From contig NZ_PRDM01000002.1 of NCBI RefSeq assembly GCF_015182285.1, positions 1-64,000 on the forward strand: a stretch of 64,000 bases of DNA. Direction: 5' to 3'. How positions within the stretch are numbered: position 1 is the first letter of the stretch; every line of letters starts with the position of its first letter. The position numbers were made by a program, and so were the translations under genes. Under the pieces are notes generated by a model. That model was not told the DNA's origin and did not search any database. It saw only the letters and a program-made list of their open reading frames with translations. The stretch is from Flavobacterium hungaricum (GTDB lineage Bacteria; Bacteroidota; Bacteroidia; Flavobacteriales; Flavobacteriaceae). Positions 51,598 through 60,660 of this stretch are shown here, in pieces.

Positions 51598-54213
51598 TTG
51601 AAAAAGAATACTCTTAAATATAGTTTTACTTTCCTTTTTTTATTCTTTTTGATAGCCTGTTCTACCAAAAAAAATACTTTTTTGTCTAGAAATTCTCATG
51701 CACTGAGTACAAAATATAATATTTTATATAATGGAGGCATAGGTTTAGACAAAGGAATGACTGCTATTCAGGCAAATAATCAAGATAATTTCTGGAAATT
51801 ACTGCCAATAGAAAAAATGCAGTTTGAGGAAAATTTTTCTGAAGAAGAAAAGGCTAAAAACCCTGATTTTGAAAAAGCAGAAACAAAAGCTACAAAAGCC
51901 ATTCAGAAACACTCCATGAATATTGGAGGAAGAGAACGAAATTATCAAATAGACGAAGCTTACTTAATGCTTGGAAAAGCGCGCTATTATGATCAGCGTT
52001 TTATTCCAGCATTAGAAGCATTTAACTACATTTTATACAAATATCCTAACAGCGACAACATCAATATTGCAAAAATCTGGCGCGAAAAAACCAATATGCG
52101 TTTAGGAAATGATGCAATTGTTCTTAAAAATATTAAGTTGTTACTTAAAAAGACAGATTTAGACAAGCAGACCTATGCAGATGCGCACGCGCTTTTGGCA
52201 GAGGCTTTTTTGAATTTGGAAGAAAAAGACAGTGCGGTTGCTAAGCTTAGAGTTGCCGAAGAATTTACCAGAAAAAATGAAGAAAGAGCAAGATACCGTT
52301 TTATTCTGGGCCAAATGTATCAGGCAGAAGACAAAAAGGATAGTGCTGTTTATTTTTACGATCAAGTAATTGACTTAAACCGAAAAGCAGATCGAAAATA
52401 CATGATGCAGGCTTATGCCAAAAAAGCACAGATGTATGATTATGAAAATGGGAATGATACCCTCTTTTTAAAAATCTATAACAAATTGGTTGCCGATAGA
52501 GAAAACAGACCTTACTATGATGTTTTCTTTTATGAAATGGGAAATTTTTATGATACAAGAAAAGATAAAGAAAATGCTTTAAAATTTTACAATAAGTCTC
52601 TGGCCAGAAAATCAAAAGATTCTTATTTGATGGCTTCAGCATACCGAAACATTGGTAATATGTATTTCAAAAATACCGATTATACAATGGCGGCTAAATA
52701 TTATGACAGTACTTTGGTAAAATTGGATCCTAAAACCAGAGAGTATGCTTTTATAGAAAAAAACAGAAAAAATCTTGATAATGTTATTAAATACGAAGCA
52801 ATTGCAAAACGTAATGACAGTATTATTAAGGTGTATAACCTGCCGGCTGCAGAGAGAAAGATTTATTTTGAAGACTATATTGCGCAGTTAAAAAAGAAAG
52901 ACGAAACCAAACGTATTCTGGAAGAAAAAGAAAAAGAGAGATTAACAAATATTGACAGAAATTCTCAAGCACAAATGCCTGGCAATGGAGCTGTAAATCC
53001 TCAGGACTTAGGCAAACCAACAGCACCAGTAGAAAACGCTATAATGCCTCCAACCAGTAATGACGCTGTTAGTACTTTTTATTTTTATAACCCGACAACA
53101 GTTGCTTACGGAAAACTGCAGTTTAAAAAAATGTGGGGCAATAGAACAATTGGCGGTAACTGGAGACTTTCTTCTATAAAATCGGCAAATAATGCCGCAA
53201 TGAATGATACCATTGCAGATCAAAATACAGCCAATGCCTTAAAAGACACAGTAGTTGTAGAAAAATATACCGTTGCTTATTATGTAAAACAGATACCTAC
53301 TTCGGAGCCAGTAATGGACAGTATTGGTAAAGAGCGAAATTTTGCCTATTATCAATTAGGTCTTATATATAAGGAGAAGTTTAAAGAATATAAACTGGCT
53401 AGTGATAAATTAGAGCAGCTGCTTAAAAATAATCCAGAAGATAAATTAGTCCTTCCGGCGATGTACAATTTGTATAAAATTTATCAAATCACAAATCCAG
53501 AAAAAGCCATCGCTATAAAATCTGAAATCACAACAAAATACCCATCTTCTAGGTATGCACAAATATTAAATAATACCAATCCAGATACCGTTTCGAGTCC
53601 AGACAAAGAATACCAAAAATGGTATAAACTTTTTGAAGAAGAAAAATTTGACGAAGTATTGGCCAATATCGATAATTTAATCAATCAATATTCTGGCGAA
53701 GATATTGTTTCCAAATATGAATTGTTAAAAGCCAATACCTTAGGGAAAGTTGACGGTTTAGCAGCTTATAAAAAAGGTTTAGAAAACGTAGCGGATAATT
53801 ATCCGAACAGTGAAGAAGGTAAAAATGCCCGCGAAATTCTAGAAAAACAAATCCCAAGTTTAGAAAAACTTGATTTTACAGCTGTCGATGGTAAAAGCTG
53901 GAAAATCGTGTATGCGATTCCTAAAAACGATACCAAAACAGTTAAACAAATTGAAGAAGCCATCAGAGTATTTTTGTTAGTCGAAAATTTTGAAAGATTA
54001 ACAACCTCTTTTGACAGATACAATAGAACAGAAAATTTTGTCGTTATACATGGTTTAAAGTCCGAAGCATACGCAAGAGACGTTGCAGGAGTTTTTAAAG
54101 ACGACAAAAAATATAAAATTGCACATCCTGCTATTATCATTTCTAGTGATAATTATACGATAGTTCAGATGAAGAAAAACTTAGATATATATTTGACGCC
54201 CAAAACCCCATAA
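51598..54213 (+). CDS. sprE: Type IX secretion/gliding lipoprotein SprE (PorW)
   Basis: The 871-residue protein has a lipoprotein signal with the lipobox LIAC, so Cys21 would be lipidated. A helical, TPR-rich body follows (for example YLMLGKARYYDQRFIPALEAF and YFYDQVIDLNRKADRKYM), with a Lys/Glu-rich coiled section near 420-450 and a C-terminal alpha/beta region. This matches SprE of F. johnsoniae (about 870 residues) and PorW, needed for type IX secretion and gliding. The start is TTG 51598. It lies 5 bp upstream of the bactofilin gene, so the two are co-expressed. Confidence 0.9.
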   Translation: MKKNTLKYSFTFLFLFFLIACSTKKNTFLSRNSHALSTKYNILYNGGIGLDKGMTAIQANNQDNFWKLLPIEKMQFEENFSEEEKAKNPDFEKAETKATKAIQKHSMNIGGRERNYQIDEAYLMLGKARYYDQRFIPALEAFNYILYKYPNSDNINIAKIWREKTNMRLGNDAIVLKNIKLLLKKTDLDKQTYADAHALLAEAFLNLEEKDSAVAKLRVAEEFTRKNEERARYRFILGQMYQAEDKKDSAVYFYDQVIDLNRKADRKYMMQAYAKKAQMYDYENGNDTLFLKIYNKLVADRENRPYYDVFFYEMGNFYDTRKDKENALKFYNKSLARKSKDSYLMASAYRNIGNMYFKNTDYTMAAKYYDSTLVKLDPKTREYAFIEKNRKNLDNVIKYEAIAKRNDSIIKVYNLPAAERKIYFEDYIAQLKKKDETKRILEEKEKERLTNIDRNSQAQMPGNGAVNPQDLGKPTAPVENAIMPPTSNDAVSTFYFYNPTTVAYGKLQFKKMWGNRTIGGNWRLSSIKSANNAAMNDTIADQNTANALKDTVVVEKYTVAYYVKQIPTSEPVMDSIGKERNFAYYQLGLIYKEKFKEYKLASDKLEQLLKNNPEDKLVLPAMYNLYKIYQITNPEKAIAIKSEITTKYPSSRYAQILNNTNPDTVSSPDKEYQKWYKLFEEEKFDEVLANIDNLINQYSGEDIVSKYELLKANTLGKVDGLAAYKKGLENVADNYPNSEEGKNAREILEKQIPSLEKLDFTAVDGKSWKIVYAIPKNDTKTVKQIEEAIRVFLLVENFERLTTSFDRYNRTENFVVIHGLKSEAYARDVAGVFKDDKKYKIAHPAIIISSDNYTIVQMKKNLDIYLTPKTP

Positions 54214-54218
54214 CCGCC

Positions 54219-54617
54219 ATGTTTGACAAAGTAAAAAAAAACGGAACAGAACAATTAGGAAAAACAAATCGAATTGTTGAAGGAACATCAATTGTTGGAG
54301 ATATTGTCTCCAAAGCCGATTTCAGGCTTGATGGTGAATTAATCGGAAATTTTACTTCCCAAGGTAAACTTGTGATAGGTGCAATGGGAGTTGTCAAAGG
54401 CGAAATTATCTGCAACAATGCAGATATTGAGGGAGAATTTCACGGTAAAATAAAAGTCTTAGAAATCTTAAATATCAAATCTACCGCAAAAATACACGGT
54501 GAGGTTTTGGTCGGAAAACTTTCGATCGAACCAGGCGCAGATTTTACAGCAACATGTACTATGCTGGCACATTCTAATCAGGTAATAATGTTAGAAGATG
54601 GAAAAACAGCCGAATAA
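54219..54617 (+). CDS. Bactofilin (polymer-forming cytoskeletal protein)
   Basis: The 132-residue protein has short beta-helix repeats: IVEGTSIVGDIVSKADFRLD, LIGNFTSQGKLVIG, GVVKGEIICNNADIEGEFHG and AKIHGEVLVGKLSIEPGADF. These are the hallmarks of the bactofilin (DUF583) fold, which forms filaments without nucleotide. It directly follows sprE and overlaps the atpZ start by 20 bp, so it links the gliding lipoprotein and the ATP synthase region in one transcript. Its cellular role here is not known. Confidence 0.93.
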   Translation: MFDKVKKNGTEQLGKTNRIVEGTSIVGDIVSKADFRLDGELIGNFTSQGKLVIGAMGVVKGEIICNNADIEGEFHGKIKVLEILNIKSTAKIHGEVLVGKLSIEPGADFTATCTMLAHSNQVIMLEDGKTAE

Positions 54618-54825
54618 GAATCAGAGAAATAAATGGATAGCACTCATTAATATTCCGATACAAATGGGTGTTATTATTTTTCTATTTGCTTATTTAGGAA
54701 GCTGGCTCGATGAAAACCATCCGAGCGAAAAAGTATACTATAATAAGATATTAGTTATGGTTGGTGTTGCGATTGCTTTGTACAACGTAATCCGACAGGT
54801 AAACGAAATCAATAAAATAAAGTAA
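54598..54825 (+). CDS. atpZ: AtpZ/AtpI family ATP synthase accessory protein
   Basis: This is a 75-residue protein with two membrane helices (about 14-33 and 49-66), with FAYLGSWLDE between and VNEINKIK at the end. It matches the AtpZ (F1Fo assembly/ion channel) family. Its ATG lies 20 bp inside the bactofilin gene. AtpZ is usually the first gene of the Fo operon, as here. Confidence 0.85.
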   Translation: MEKQPNKNQRNKWIALINIPIQMGVIIFLFAYLGSWLDENHPSEKVYYNKILVMVGVAIALYNVIRQVNEINKIK

Positions 54826-54884
54826 TTTAAGTTTCCAAAAACACTAAAATAAATACCGCATCTTTGCAGAAAAAAATAGTTAAG

Positions 54885-55277
54885 ATGTTTTTAAAAAATT
54901 ACAAACTCCTGCTTCATCTCTATATTCTTGCTGCAGCTGCCTTTGTTATACATAAAGGAGTTTTTTTACTTTTAAAGGTAAACGATGAAAATTTTCATTA
55001 CAGTTTAGAATTATTGTATGTGATCTTCTTGATTTTTTCTACCTTAATATTAGCAGTTATATTAAAATTTAGAAAAGACAAATTCGACAGTATTGGAATG
55101 ATTTTTATGGCAGGAACTTTTTTGAAAATATTTATGCTCTATGCATTTCTAAAGCCGATTTTATCAGATAAGATTTATAACGTGTCTATTGAAAAAAACA
55201 ATTTTTTTATAACATTTATTTTGTTTTTGTTATTTGAGACGGTTTTAACTGCCCGATTACTAAATGAAAAGCGTTAA
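54885..55277 (+). CDS. Small membrane protein of the atp operon (AtpI-like, possibly DUF6168)
   Basis: The 130-residue protein has four hydrophobic segments (about 10-28, 42-60, 70-90, 107-125). Placement between atpZ and atpB matches the AtpI-like second accessory gene (DUF6168 in some flavobacterial annotations, from memory). An upstream in-frame TTG at 54864 belongs to a likely -7 box (CATCTTTG), so ATG 54885 is preferred. Function is inferred from context. Confidence 0.7.
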   Translation: MFLKNYKLLLHLYILAAAAFVIHKGVFLLLKVNDENFHYSLELLYVIFLIFSTLILAVILKFRKDKFDSIGMIFMAGTFLKIFMLYAFLKPILSDKIYNVSIEKNNFFITFILFLLFETVLTARLLNEKR

Positions 55278-55325
55278 AATTGCGATATTGTAAAACAACG
55301 TTCAAAAATAATTTTTCATATCCTT

Positions 55326-55353
55326 TTGAATATTAATAAAAAATGTACCTTTG
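55326..55353 (+). promoter_or_regulatory. Promoter of the atpB operon
   Basis: TTG (55326-55328), 17 bp, TACCTTTG (55346-55353) is an exact match to the flavobacterial consensus with ideal spacing. It shows that the in-frame TTG at 55326 is a promoter element, not a start. Confidence 0.85.
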
Positions 55354-55394
55354 CACCAAATTTTAGAAACGTAAAAAATAAGATTTTCCACGAT

Positions 55395-56546
55395 ATGGTG
55401 ATTTCAAACAAACCACTCAGATTTATTCTTGCAGCTTTAGTAGCTTGTCTTCCACTAATGAGTTTTTCTAATACAGAAAAAGACTCAGCGCATGTTCAAA
55501 CTGAAACAGCTCATGAAGTTGCTGCAGAAGGTCATCATGCAGAACCGACAGATGTTAAATCTAAGATCAAAGCATTTATTGGTCACCACGTTTTAGATTC
55601 TCATGATTTTACTTTATTTCAAGATGATGAAACAGGTAAACATTATGGTTTTCCATTACCAGTAATTATTTGGGATAATGGTCTTCATGTTTTTTCTTCT
55701 TCAAAATTTCACCACGGTCATGAAGCGGCAGAATCAAATGGGAACTATTATGCGATCAGTCATCATGATGGTAAAATTTACAGAACAGACGCTTCTGGAA
55801 AAATTGATGAAGATGAAGCTACAGGTCACCCTTCAAATGTTCGTCCTTTAGACTTTTCAATTACAAAAACAGTAGTTTCTATTTTTGCAGCAGCCTTATT
55901 AATGTTCTGGTTGTTTTCAAGCTTAGCAAAATCATACGCTAAAAATGGAGGAATTGCTTCTGGAGTTGGAAGAATCTTCGAGCCATTAGTAGTTTACATT
56001 CGTGATGAAGTTGCTATTCCTAATATTGGAGAGAAACACTATAAAAAATACATGAGCTACTTATTGACAATATTTTTCTTTGTATTGTTTTTAAATATTT
56101 TCGGATTAACACCGCTAGGGATAAATGCCACAGGTAACTTAACAATTACTTTTTCATTGGCAATTATTACCTTCTTAATTACAAACTTATCAGCAAACAA
56201 AAATTACTGGGGTCACATTTTCTGGATGCCGGGAGTTCCAAAACCAATGAGAATTATTTTGGCGCCGATTGAGTTGTTAGGAGTTTTTATTAAACCATTC
56301 TCATTAATGATTCGTTTGTACGCAAATATTTTTGCAGGTCACATCGTATTAATGAGTATCATTGGATTGATGTTTATTTTTAAAAGCTGGATTGGAAGTA
56401 CATTATCTTTCGGATTATCATTTGTACTTTCTATACTAGAAATTTTAGTTGCCTTTTTACAAGCCTATATTTTTACAATGCTGTCTGCACTTTATTTTGG
56501 TTCAGCAGTAGAAGAGCACCACCACGAAGAGGACGCTCACCATTAA
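55395..56546 (+). CDS. atpB: F1Fo ATP synthase subunit a
   Basis: The 383-residue protein is longer than the E. coli subunit (271) because of an N-terminal signal-like segment and a His-rich loop (about 45-165) usual in Bacteroidota. The Fo core shows about five helices, with the essential Arg in LMIRLYANIFAGHIVLMSII (about 309-328). The subunit forms the proton half-channels. The start at ATG 55395 is 42 bp after the -7 box. A hairpin (56565-56596) separates it from atpE. Confidence 0.95.
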   Translation: MVISNKPLRFILAALVACLPLMSFSNTEKDSAHVQTETAHEVAAEGHHAEPTDVKSKIKAFIGHHVLDSHDFTLFQDDETGKHYGFPLPVIIWDNGLHVFSSSKFHHGHEAAESNGNYYAISHHDGKIYRTDASGKIDEDEATGHPSNVRPLDFSITKTVVSIFAAALLMFWLFSSLAKSYAKNGGIASGVGRIFEPLVVYIRDEVAIPNIGEKHYKKYMSYLLTIFFFVLFLNIFGLTPLGINATGNLTITFSLAIITFLITNLSANKNYWGHIFWMPGVPKPMRIILAPIELLGVFIKPFSLMIRLYANIFAGHIVLMSIIGLMFIFKSWIGSTLSFGLSFVLSILEILVAFLQAYIFTMLSALYFGSAVEEHHHEEDAHH

Positions 56547-56564
56547 AATCTAGATTTCAGAATG

Positions 56565-56596
56565 TAGATTTTAAATTGTTTTCAATCTAAAATCTA
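56565..56596 (+). promoter_or_regulatory. Intercistronic hairpin between atpB and atpE
   Basis: TAGATTTTA and TAAAATCTA pair around a short loop containing ATTG and CAAT, which can also pair. There is no T run. It lies in the 103-bp gap before atpE and may mark RNA processing or stabilisation. Confidence 0.6.
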
Positions 56597-56649
56597 AGAT
56601 CTCAAATCTAAAATCAAATTTGAATGTTTAATTTTTAATATATTTTATT

Positions 56650-56841
56650 ATGGTAATTCCAAATATCGTTGGAGCAGGATTAATTGTAATCGGAGCAGCA
56701 TTAGGAATTGGTAGAATTGGTGGTTCAGCAATGGACGCTATCGCTCGCCAACCAGAAGCTTCTGGAAAAATCCAAACAGCTATGCTTATTGCAGCTGCAC
56801 TTATTGAAGGTATTGGTTTCGCTGCGTTATTCGCTGCTTAA
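56650..56841 (+). CDS. atpE: F1Fo ATP synthase subunit c
   Basis: This 63-residue hairpin of two helices forms the c-ring. The polar loop ARQPEAS (about 31-37) and the ion-binding Glu in ALIEGIGFAA (about 48-57, Glu51) are clear. Helix 1 lacks the Gln, and the residue after the key Glu is Gly, so the sodium-binding signature is missing and proton coupling is more likely. It is the shortest gene of the operon and is followed by a strong hairpin. Confidence 0.95.
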   Translation: MVIPNIVGAGLIVIGAALGIGRIGGSAMDAIARQPEASGKIQTAMLIAAALIEGIGFAALFAA

Positions 56842-56851
56842 TTAAAACACA

Positions 56852-56890
56852 AAAACAATAGTTGCAACGGTTGGTTGTAACTATTGTTTT
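56852..56890 (+). terminator. Terminator-like hairpin between atpE and atpF
   Basis: AAAACAATAGTTGCAAC and GTTGTAACTATTGTTTT form a 17-bp stem (one G-U) with a 5-nt loop, ending in TTTT. It resembles an intrinsic terminator placed after atpE inside the operon, so it is probably partial and would raise atpE transcript over atpF-G. Confidence 0.75.
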
Positions 56891-56965
56891 AAAATTAAAA
56901 CATTACAAATTGCATTTGAAAAGCAATTTAAAAAAGACATACATTAAAATTTATAATCATATATA

Positions 56966-57466
56966 ATGGATAAGTTAATATATCAGTTTGAGTTCGGTTT
57001 GTTCTTTTGGCAAGTATTAATATTTGTTGGATTGATCCTTTTGTTGAAAAAATTTGCTTGGAAACCTATTCTTGACGCAGTAAATACTAGAGAACAAGGT
57101 ATTAAAGATGCATTACTTTCTGCTGAAAACGCAAGAAAAGAAATGGAAAATCTTCAGGCAGATAATCAAAGAATTTTAAACGAAGCTCGCGCAGAACGTG
57201 ATGCTATGTTGAAAGAAGCTCGCGAAATGAGAGAGAAAATGATTACTGATTCTAAAAACGAAGCTCAAGAAGCTGGTCAAAAAATGATCGAGCAGGCTAA
57301 AGCAGCTATTGAAAGTGAAAAAAATGCAGCTATGGCTGAATTGAAATCTCAGGTTTCAAATTTATCTTTAAGCATCGCTGAAAAAATATTAAAAGAAGAA
57401 CTATCTAACAAAGAATCTCAAACTAAATTAGTTGAGAAAATGTTGGGTGACGTAAAGTTAAACTAA
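56966..57466 (+). CDS. atpF: F1Fo ATP synthase subunit b
   Basis: The 166-residue protein has one N-terminal membrane helix (about 8-27, FGLFFWQVLIFVGLILLLKK), followed by a long Ala/Glu/Lys coiled coil that forms the peripheral stalk. Length and layout are standard. It lies 4 bp before atpH and 124 bp after atpE, across the terminator-like hairpin. Confidence 0.95.
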   Translation: MDKLIYQFEFGLFFWQVLIFVGLILLLKKFAWKPILDAVNTREQGIKDALLSAENARKEMENLQADNQRILNEARAERDAMLKEAREMREKMITDSKNEAQEAGQKMIEQAKAAIESEKNAAMAELKSQVSNLSLSIAEKILKEELSNKESQTKLVEKMLGDVKLN

Positions 57467-57470
57467 GACT

Positions 57471-58004
57471 ATGGCAAGTACAAGAGCAGCAATTCGTTAT
57501 GCAAAAGCAATTTTGGACTTAGCAAACTCTAAAGGTGTTGCCGAAGCTGTAAATAACGATATGAAATCAATTGCTTCTGCAATTGAAACCAATGAAGAAT
57601 TGAGTACATTTATCGAAAACCCAACAACAACGGTTGAAGTTAAACAAAGTGCTCTTTTAGAAGTTTTCGCAGATGCAAATGGAGTAACTAAAGGATTATT
57701 TCGTTTATTATTTGAAAATAAAAGATTTGAAATTTTAGCAGCAATTGCATCAGAGTATACTAAAGTATATGATGAAAGTAATGGAGTTGAAACAGCAAAA
57801 GTTACAACAGCTATTCCAATGGATGCAGCTTTAGAAGCTAAGGTTTTGGCTAAAGTTGCGACCTTATCGGATAAAAAAATTACGATTGAAAATGTAGTAG
57901 ATCCTTCAATTATTGGCGGATTTATTTTAAGAATAGGTGACAAGCAGTACAATGCTTCTGTTGCAAACAGATTACAAGTATTAAAAAGAGAGTTAAGTAA
58001 TTAG
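57471..58004 (+). CDS. atpH: F1Fo ATP synthase subunit delta
   Basis: This is a 177-residue stator protein at the top of F1. It begins ASTRAAIRYAKAILDLANSK, with a six-helix bundle, and ends in SIIGGFILRIGDKQYNASVANRLQ, the conserved C-terminal delta motif. Length is normal. It lies 4 bp after atpF and 38 bp before atpA. Confidence 0.95.
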   Translation: MASTRAAIRYAKAILDLANSKGVAEAVNNDMKSIASAIETNEELSTFIENPTTTVEVKQSALLEVFADANGVTKGLFRLLFENKRFEILAAIASEYTKVYDESNGVETAKVTTAIPMDAALEAKVLAKVATLSDKKITIENVVDPSIIGGFILRIGDKQYNASVANRLQVLKRELSN

Positions 58005-58042
58005 TTTTTATAACACAAAAAGTGTCTAAATTATAAATTAAG

Positions 58043-59620
58043 ATGGCGGAAATCAAACCTGCTGAAATTTCAGCAATATTAAGAAAGCAAGTAGAAGGTT
58101 TTGAATCTGGTGCTACGCTAGAGGAAGTAGGAACAGTACTTCAAGTTGGAGACGGTATTGCTCGTGTTTACGGGCTGTCTAATGTACAATATGGTGAGTT
58201 AGTAGAATTTGATAACGGTATGGAAGGTATCGTATTGAATCTTGAAGAAGATAATGTTGGGGTTGTACTTTTAGGACCATCAACAGGACTTAAAGAAGGA
58301 TCTACTGCAAAAAGAACTCAGCGTATTGCTTCTCTTAAAGTAGGTGAACAAATGGTAGGACGTGTTGTTAACACTCTTGGTTTTCCAATTGATGGAAAAG
58401 GACCAATCGGTGGAGACTTATACGAAATGCCGTTAGAAAGAAAAGCTCCTGGAGTTATCTTCCGTCAGCCGGTTACTGAGCCATTACAAACTGGAGTAAA
58501 AGCAGTTGATGCGATGATCCCGGTTGGACGTGGACAGCGTGAGCTTGTAATTGGTGACCGTCAAACAGGTAAATCAACTGTTTGTATCGATACTATCTTA
58601 AATCAAAAAGAATTTTACGATGCAGGAAAACCTGTATTCTGTATATATGTTGCAATTGGGCAAAAAGCTTCAACTGTAGCAGGAATCGCTAAAATGTTAG
58701 AAGAAAAAGGCGCTATGGCTTATACAGTTATTGTTGCTGCAAATGCTTCTGATCCAGCTCCAATGCAAGTTTATGCTCCATTCGCTGGTGCTGCAATTGG
58801 AGAGTACTTTAGAGATTCTGGTCGTCCAGCTCTTATCGTTTATGATGATTTATCTAAACAAGCTGTTGCTTACCGTGAGGTTTCTCTTTTGTTAAGAAGA
58901 CCACCGGGACGTGAGGCTTACCCTGGAGACGTTTTCTACTTACACTCTCGTTTATTAGAGCGTGCTTGTAAAGTAATCGCTGATGATGGTATCGCTAAAA
59001 ACATGAACGATTTGCCAGATTCTATTAAATCTATCGTAAAAGGTGGTGGTTCATTAACTGCTTTACCAATTATCGAAACTCAAGCTGGTGACGTTTCTGC
59101 ATATATCCCAACAAACGTAATCTCTATTACAGATGGTCAGATTTTCCTTGATGGAGATTTGTTCAACTCTGGGGTTCGTCCTGCAATCAACGTAGGTATC
59201 TCTGTATCTCGTGTTGGAGGTAATGCTCAAATTAAATCTATGAAAAAAGTTTCTGGAACTTTAAAATTAGACCAAGCTCAATTCCGTGAATTAGAAGCTT
59301 TCGCTAAATTTGGTTCTGATCTTGATTCTGTTACTTTAAACGTAATTGAAAAAGGAAAAAGAAACGTTGAGATCTTGAAACAAGGTTTAAATGATCCTTA
59401 TACAGTAGAAAATCAAGTAGCTATTATCTACGCTGGTTCTAAAAACTTATTAAGAAACGTACCAGTAGAAAAAGTAAAAGAATTTGAAGCAGATTTCTTA
59501 GCTTACTTAAACAGTAAACATAAAGATACGCTTAACGCGTTGAAAGCTGGTAAATTGGATGACGCTATTACAGATGTTATCGAAAAAGCAGCAAAAGAAA
59601 TTTCAGCAAAATATAACTAA
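58043..59620 (+). CDS. atpA: F1Fo ATP synthase subunit alpha
   Basis: The 525-residue non-catalytic nucleotide-binding subunit has Walker A GDRQTGKS (170-177), [20 protein letters not shown] (about 288-307) and [17 protein letters not shown] (about 385-401). Length is standard. The partner beta (atpD) and epsilon (atpC) genes are absent, as is usual for Bacteroidota, where they form a separate operon. A long inverted repeat lies before atpG. Confidence 0.97.
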   Translation: MAEIKPAEISAILRKQVEGFESGATLEEVGTVLQVGDGIARVYGLSNVQYGELVEFDNGMEGIVLNLEEDNVGVVLLGPSTGLKEGSTAKRTQRIASLKVGEQMVGRVVNTLGFPIDGKGPIGGDLYEMPLERKAPGVIFRQPVTEPLQTGVKAVDAMIPVGRGQRELVIGDRQTGKSTVCIDTILNQKEFYDAGKPVFCIYVAIGQKASTVAGIAKMLEEKGAMAYTVIVAANASDPAPMQVYAPFAGAAIGEYFRDSGRPALIVYDDLSKQAVAYREVSLLLRRPPGREAYPGDVFYLHSRLLERACKVIADDGIAKNMNDLPDSIKSIVKGGGSLTALPIIETQAGDVSAYIPTNVISITDGQIFLDGDLFNSGVRPAINVGISVSRVGGNAQIKSMKKVSGTLKLDQAQFRELEAFAKFGSDLDSVTLNVIEKGKRNVEILKQGLNDPYTVENQVAIIYAGSKNLLRNVPVEKVKEFEADFLAYLNSKHKDTLNALKAGKLDDAITDVIEKAAKEISAKYN

Positions 59621-59633
59621 TTAGATAATTGGT

Positions 59634-59682
59634 AAATTAGATAATTAGAAAATGGTTTTACATTATTCTAATTATCTAATTT
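59634..59682 (+). promoter_or_regulatory. Intercistronic 17-bp inverted repeat between atpA and atpG
   Basis: AAATTAGATAATTAGAA (59634-59650) and TTCTAATTATCTAATTT (59666-59682) pair exactly, and AATG/CATT extend the stem after one mismatch. There is no terminal T run. It lies within the 90-bp gap of the operon and may be an RNA processing or stability element. Confidence 0.75.
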
Positions 59683-59710
59683 TCAAATTGTCACATTTTC
59701 TAATTAATAG

Positions 59711-60571
59711 ATGGCAAATTTAAAAGAAATCCGTAATAGAATTACTTCCGTTTCATCGACGATGCAGATTACATCGGCTATGAAAATGGTTTCTGCTGCA
59801 AAGCTTAAGAAAGCACAAGATGCAATCACTGCAATGCGCCCTTATGCCGAAAAATTAACAGAATTATTGCAAAATCTTTCTGCATCACTAGAAGGTGAAG
59901 TAGGAGGAGATTATACAACACAACGCGAAGTAAAAAAAGTTTTGCTTGTAGCAATTACTTCTAACAGAGGTTTGTGTGGTGCTTTTAATTCTAACGTGAT
60001 TAAAGAAATTAAGAACCGTACAGCATTTTATGCAGGAAAGCAGGTTGATGTTTTTGCTATTGGTAAAAAAGGAAACGATGCTTTAAGCAAAACGCATAAA
60101 GTACACGGACATCATAATGCAATTTTTGATCATTTAACTTTCGAAAATGTTGCTGGAATTGCGGATAACTTAACTGAGAAATTCTTATCTGGAGAATACG
60201 ACAGAATCGAATTGATTTACAATCAGTTTAAAAATGCTGCAACTCAAATCGTTCAAACAGAACAATTTTTACCTTTAGCTCCAATTAAATCTAATGAAAC
60301 AGCAGCGTCTGGAGATTATATTTATGAGCCTTCAAAAGAAGAAATTGTGTTGACATTGATTCCTAAATCTTTAAAAACGCAATTGTACAAAGGTATTCGT
60401 GATTCTTTTGCTTCTGAGCATGGAGCGCGTATGACAGCAATGCACAAAGCAACTGATAATGCTACAGAATTAAGAAACCAATTAAAATTAACTTATAATA
60501 AAGCGCGTCAAGCTGCCATTACAAGTGAGATTTTAGAAATTGTTGGTGGAGCAGAAGCTTTAAATGGATAG
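59711..60571 (+). CDS. atpG: F1Fo ATP synthase subunit gamma
   Basis: The 286-residue central rotor shaft begins LKEIRNRITSVSSTMQITSA and continues MKMVSAAKLKKAQ, the family N-terminus. It has LLVAITSNRGLCGAFNSNV (about 79-97) and ends ITSEILEIVGGAEAL, the conserved C-terminal helix. Length is normal. It is the last gene of the operon, followed by a strong terminator. Confidence 0.97.
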   Translation: MANLKEIRNRITSVSSTMQITSAMKMVSAAKLKKAQDAITAMRPYAEKLTELLQNLSASLEGEVGGDYTTQREVKKVLLVAITSNRGLCGAFNSNVIKEIKNRTAFYAGKQVDVFAIGKKGNDALSKTHKVHGHHNAIFDHLTFENVAGIADNLTEKFLSGEYDRIELIYNQFKNAATQIVQTEQFLPLAPIKSNETAASGDYIYEPSKEEIVLTLIPKSLKTQLYKGIRDSFASEHGARMTAMHKATDNATELRNQLKLTYNKARQAAITSEILEIVGGAEALNG

Positions 60572-60598
60572 ACAAATTCCAAAATAATATAAAAAGAG

Positions 60599-60627
60599 AA
60601 AAGCCAGCAAATTGCTGGCTTTTTCTT
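60599..60627 (+). terminator. Terminator of the atp operon
   Basis: AAAAGCCAGC and GCTGGCTTTT pair around AAATT, then TTCTTT. It starts 27 bp after atpG. Confidence 0.92.
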
Positions 60628-60660
60628 TATCCGAAGTTTTTAAGATTTCTTTAGATATTT

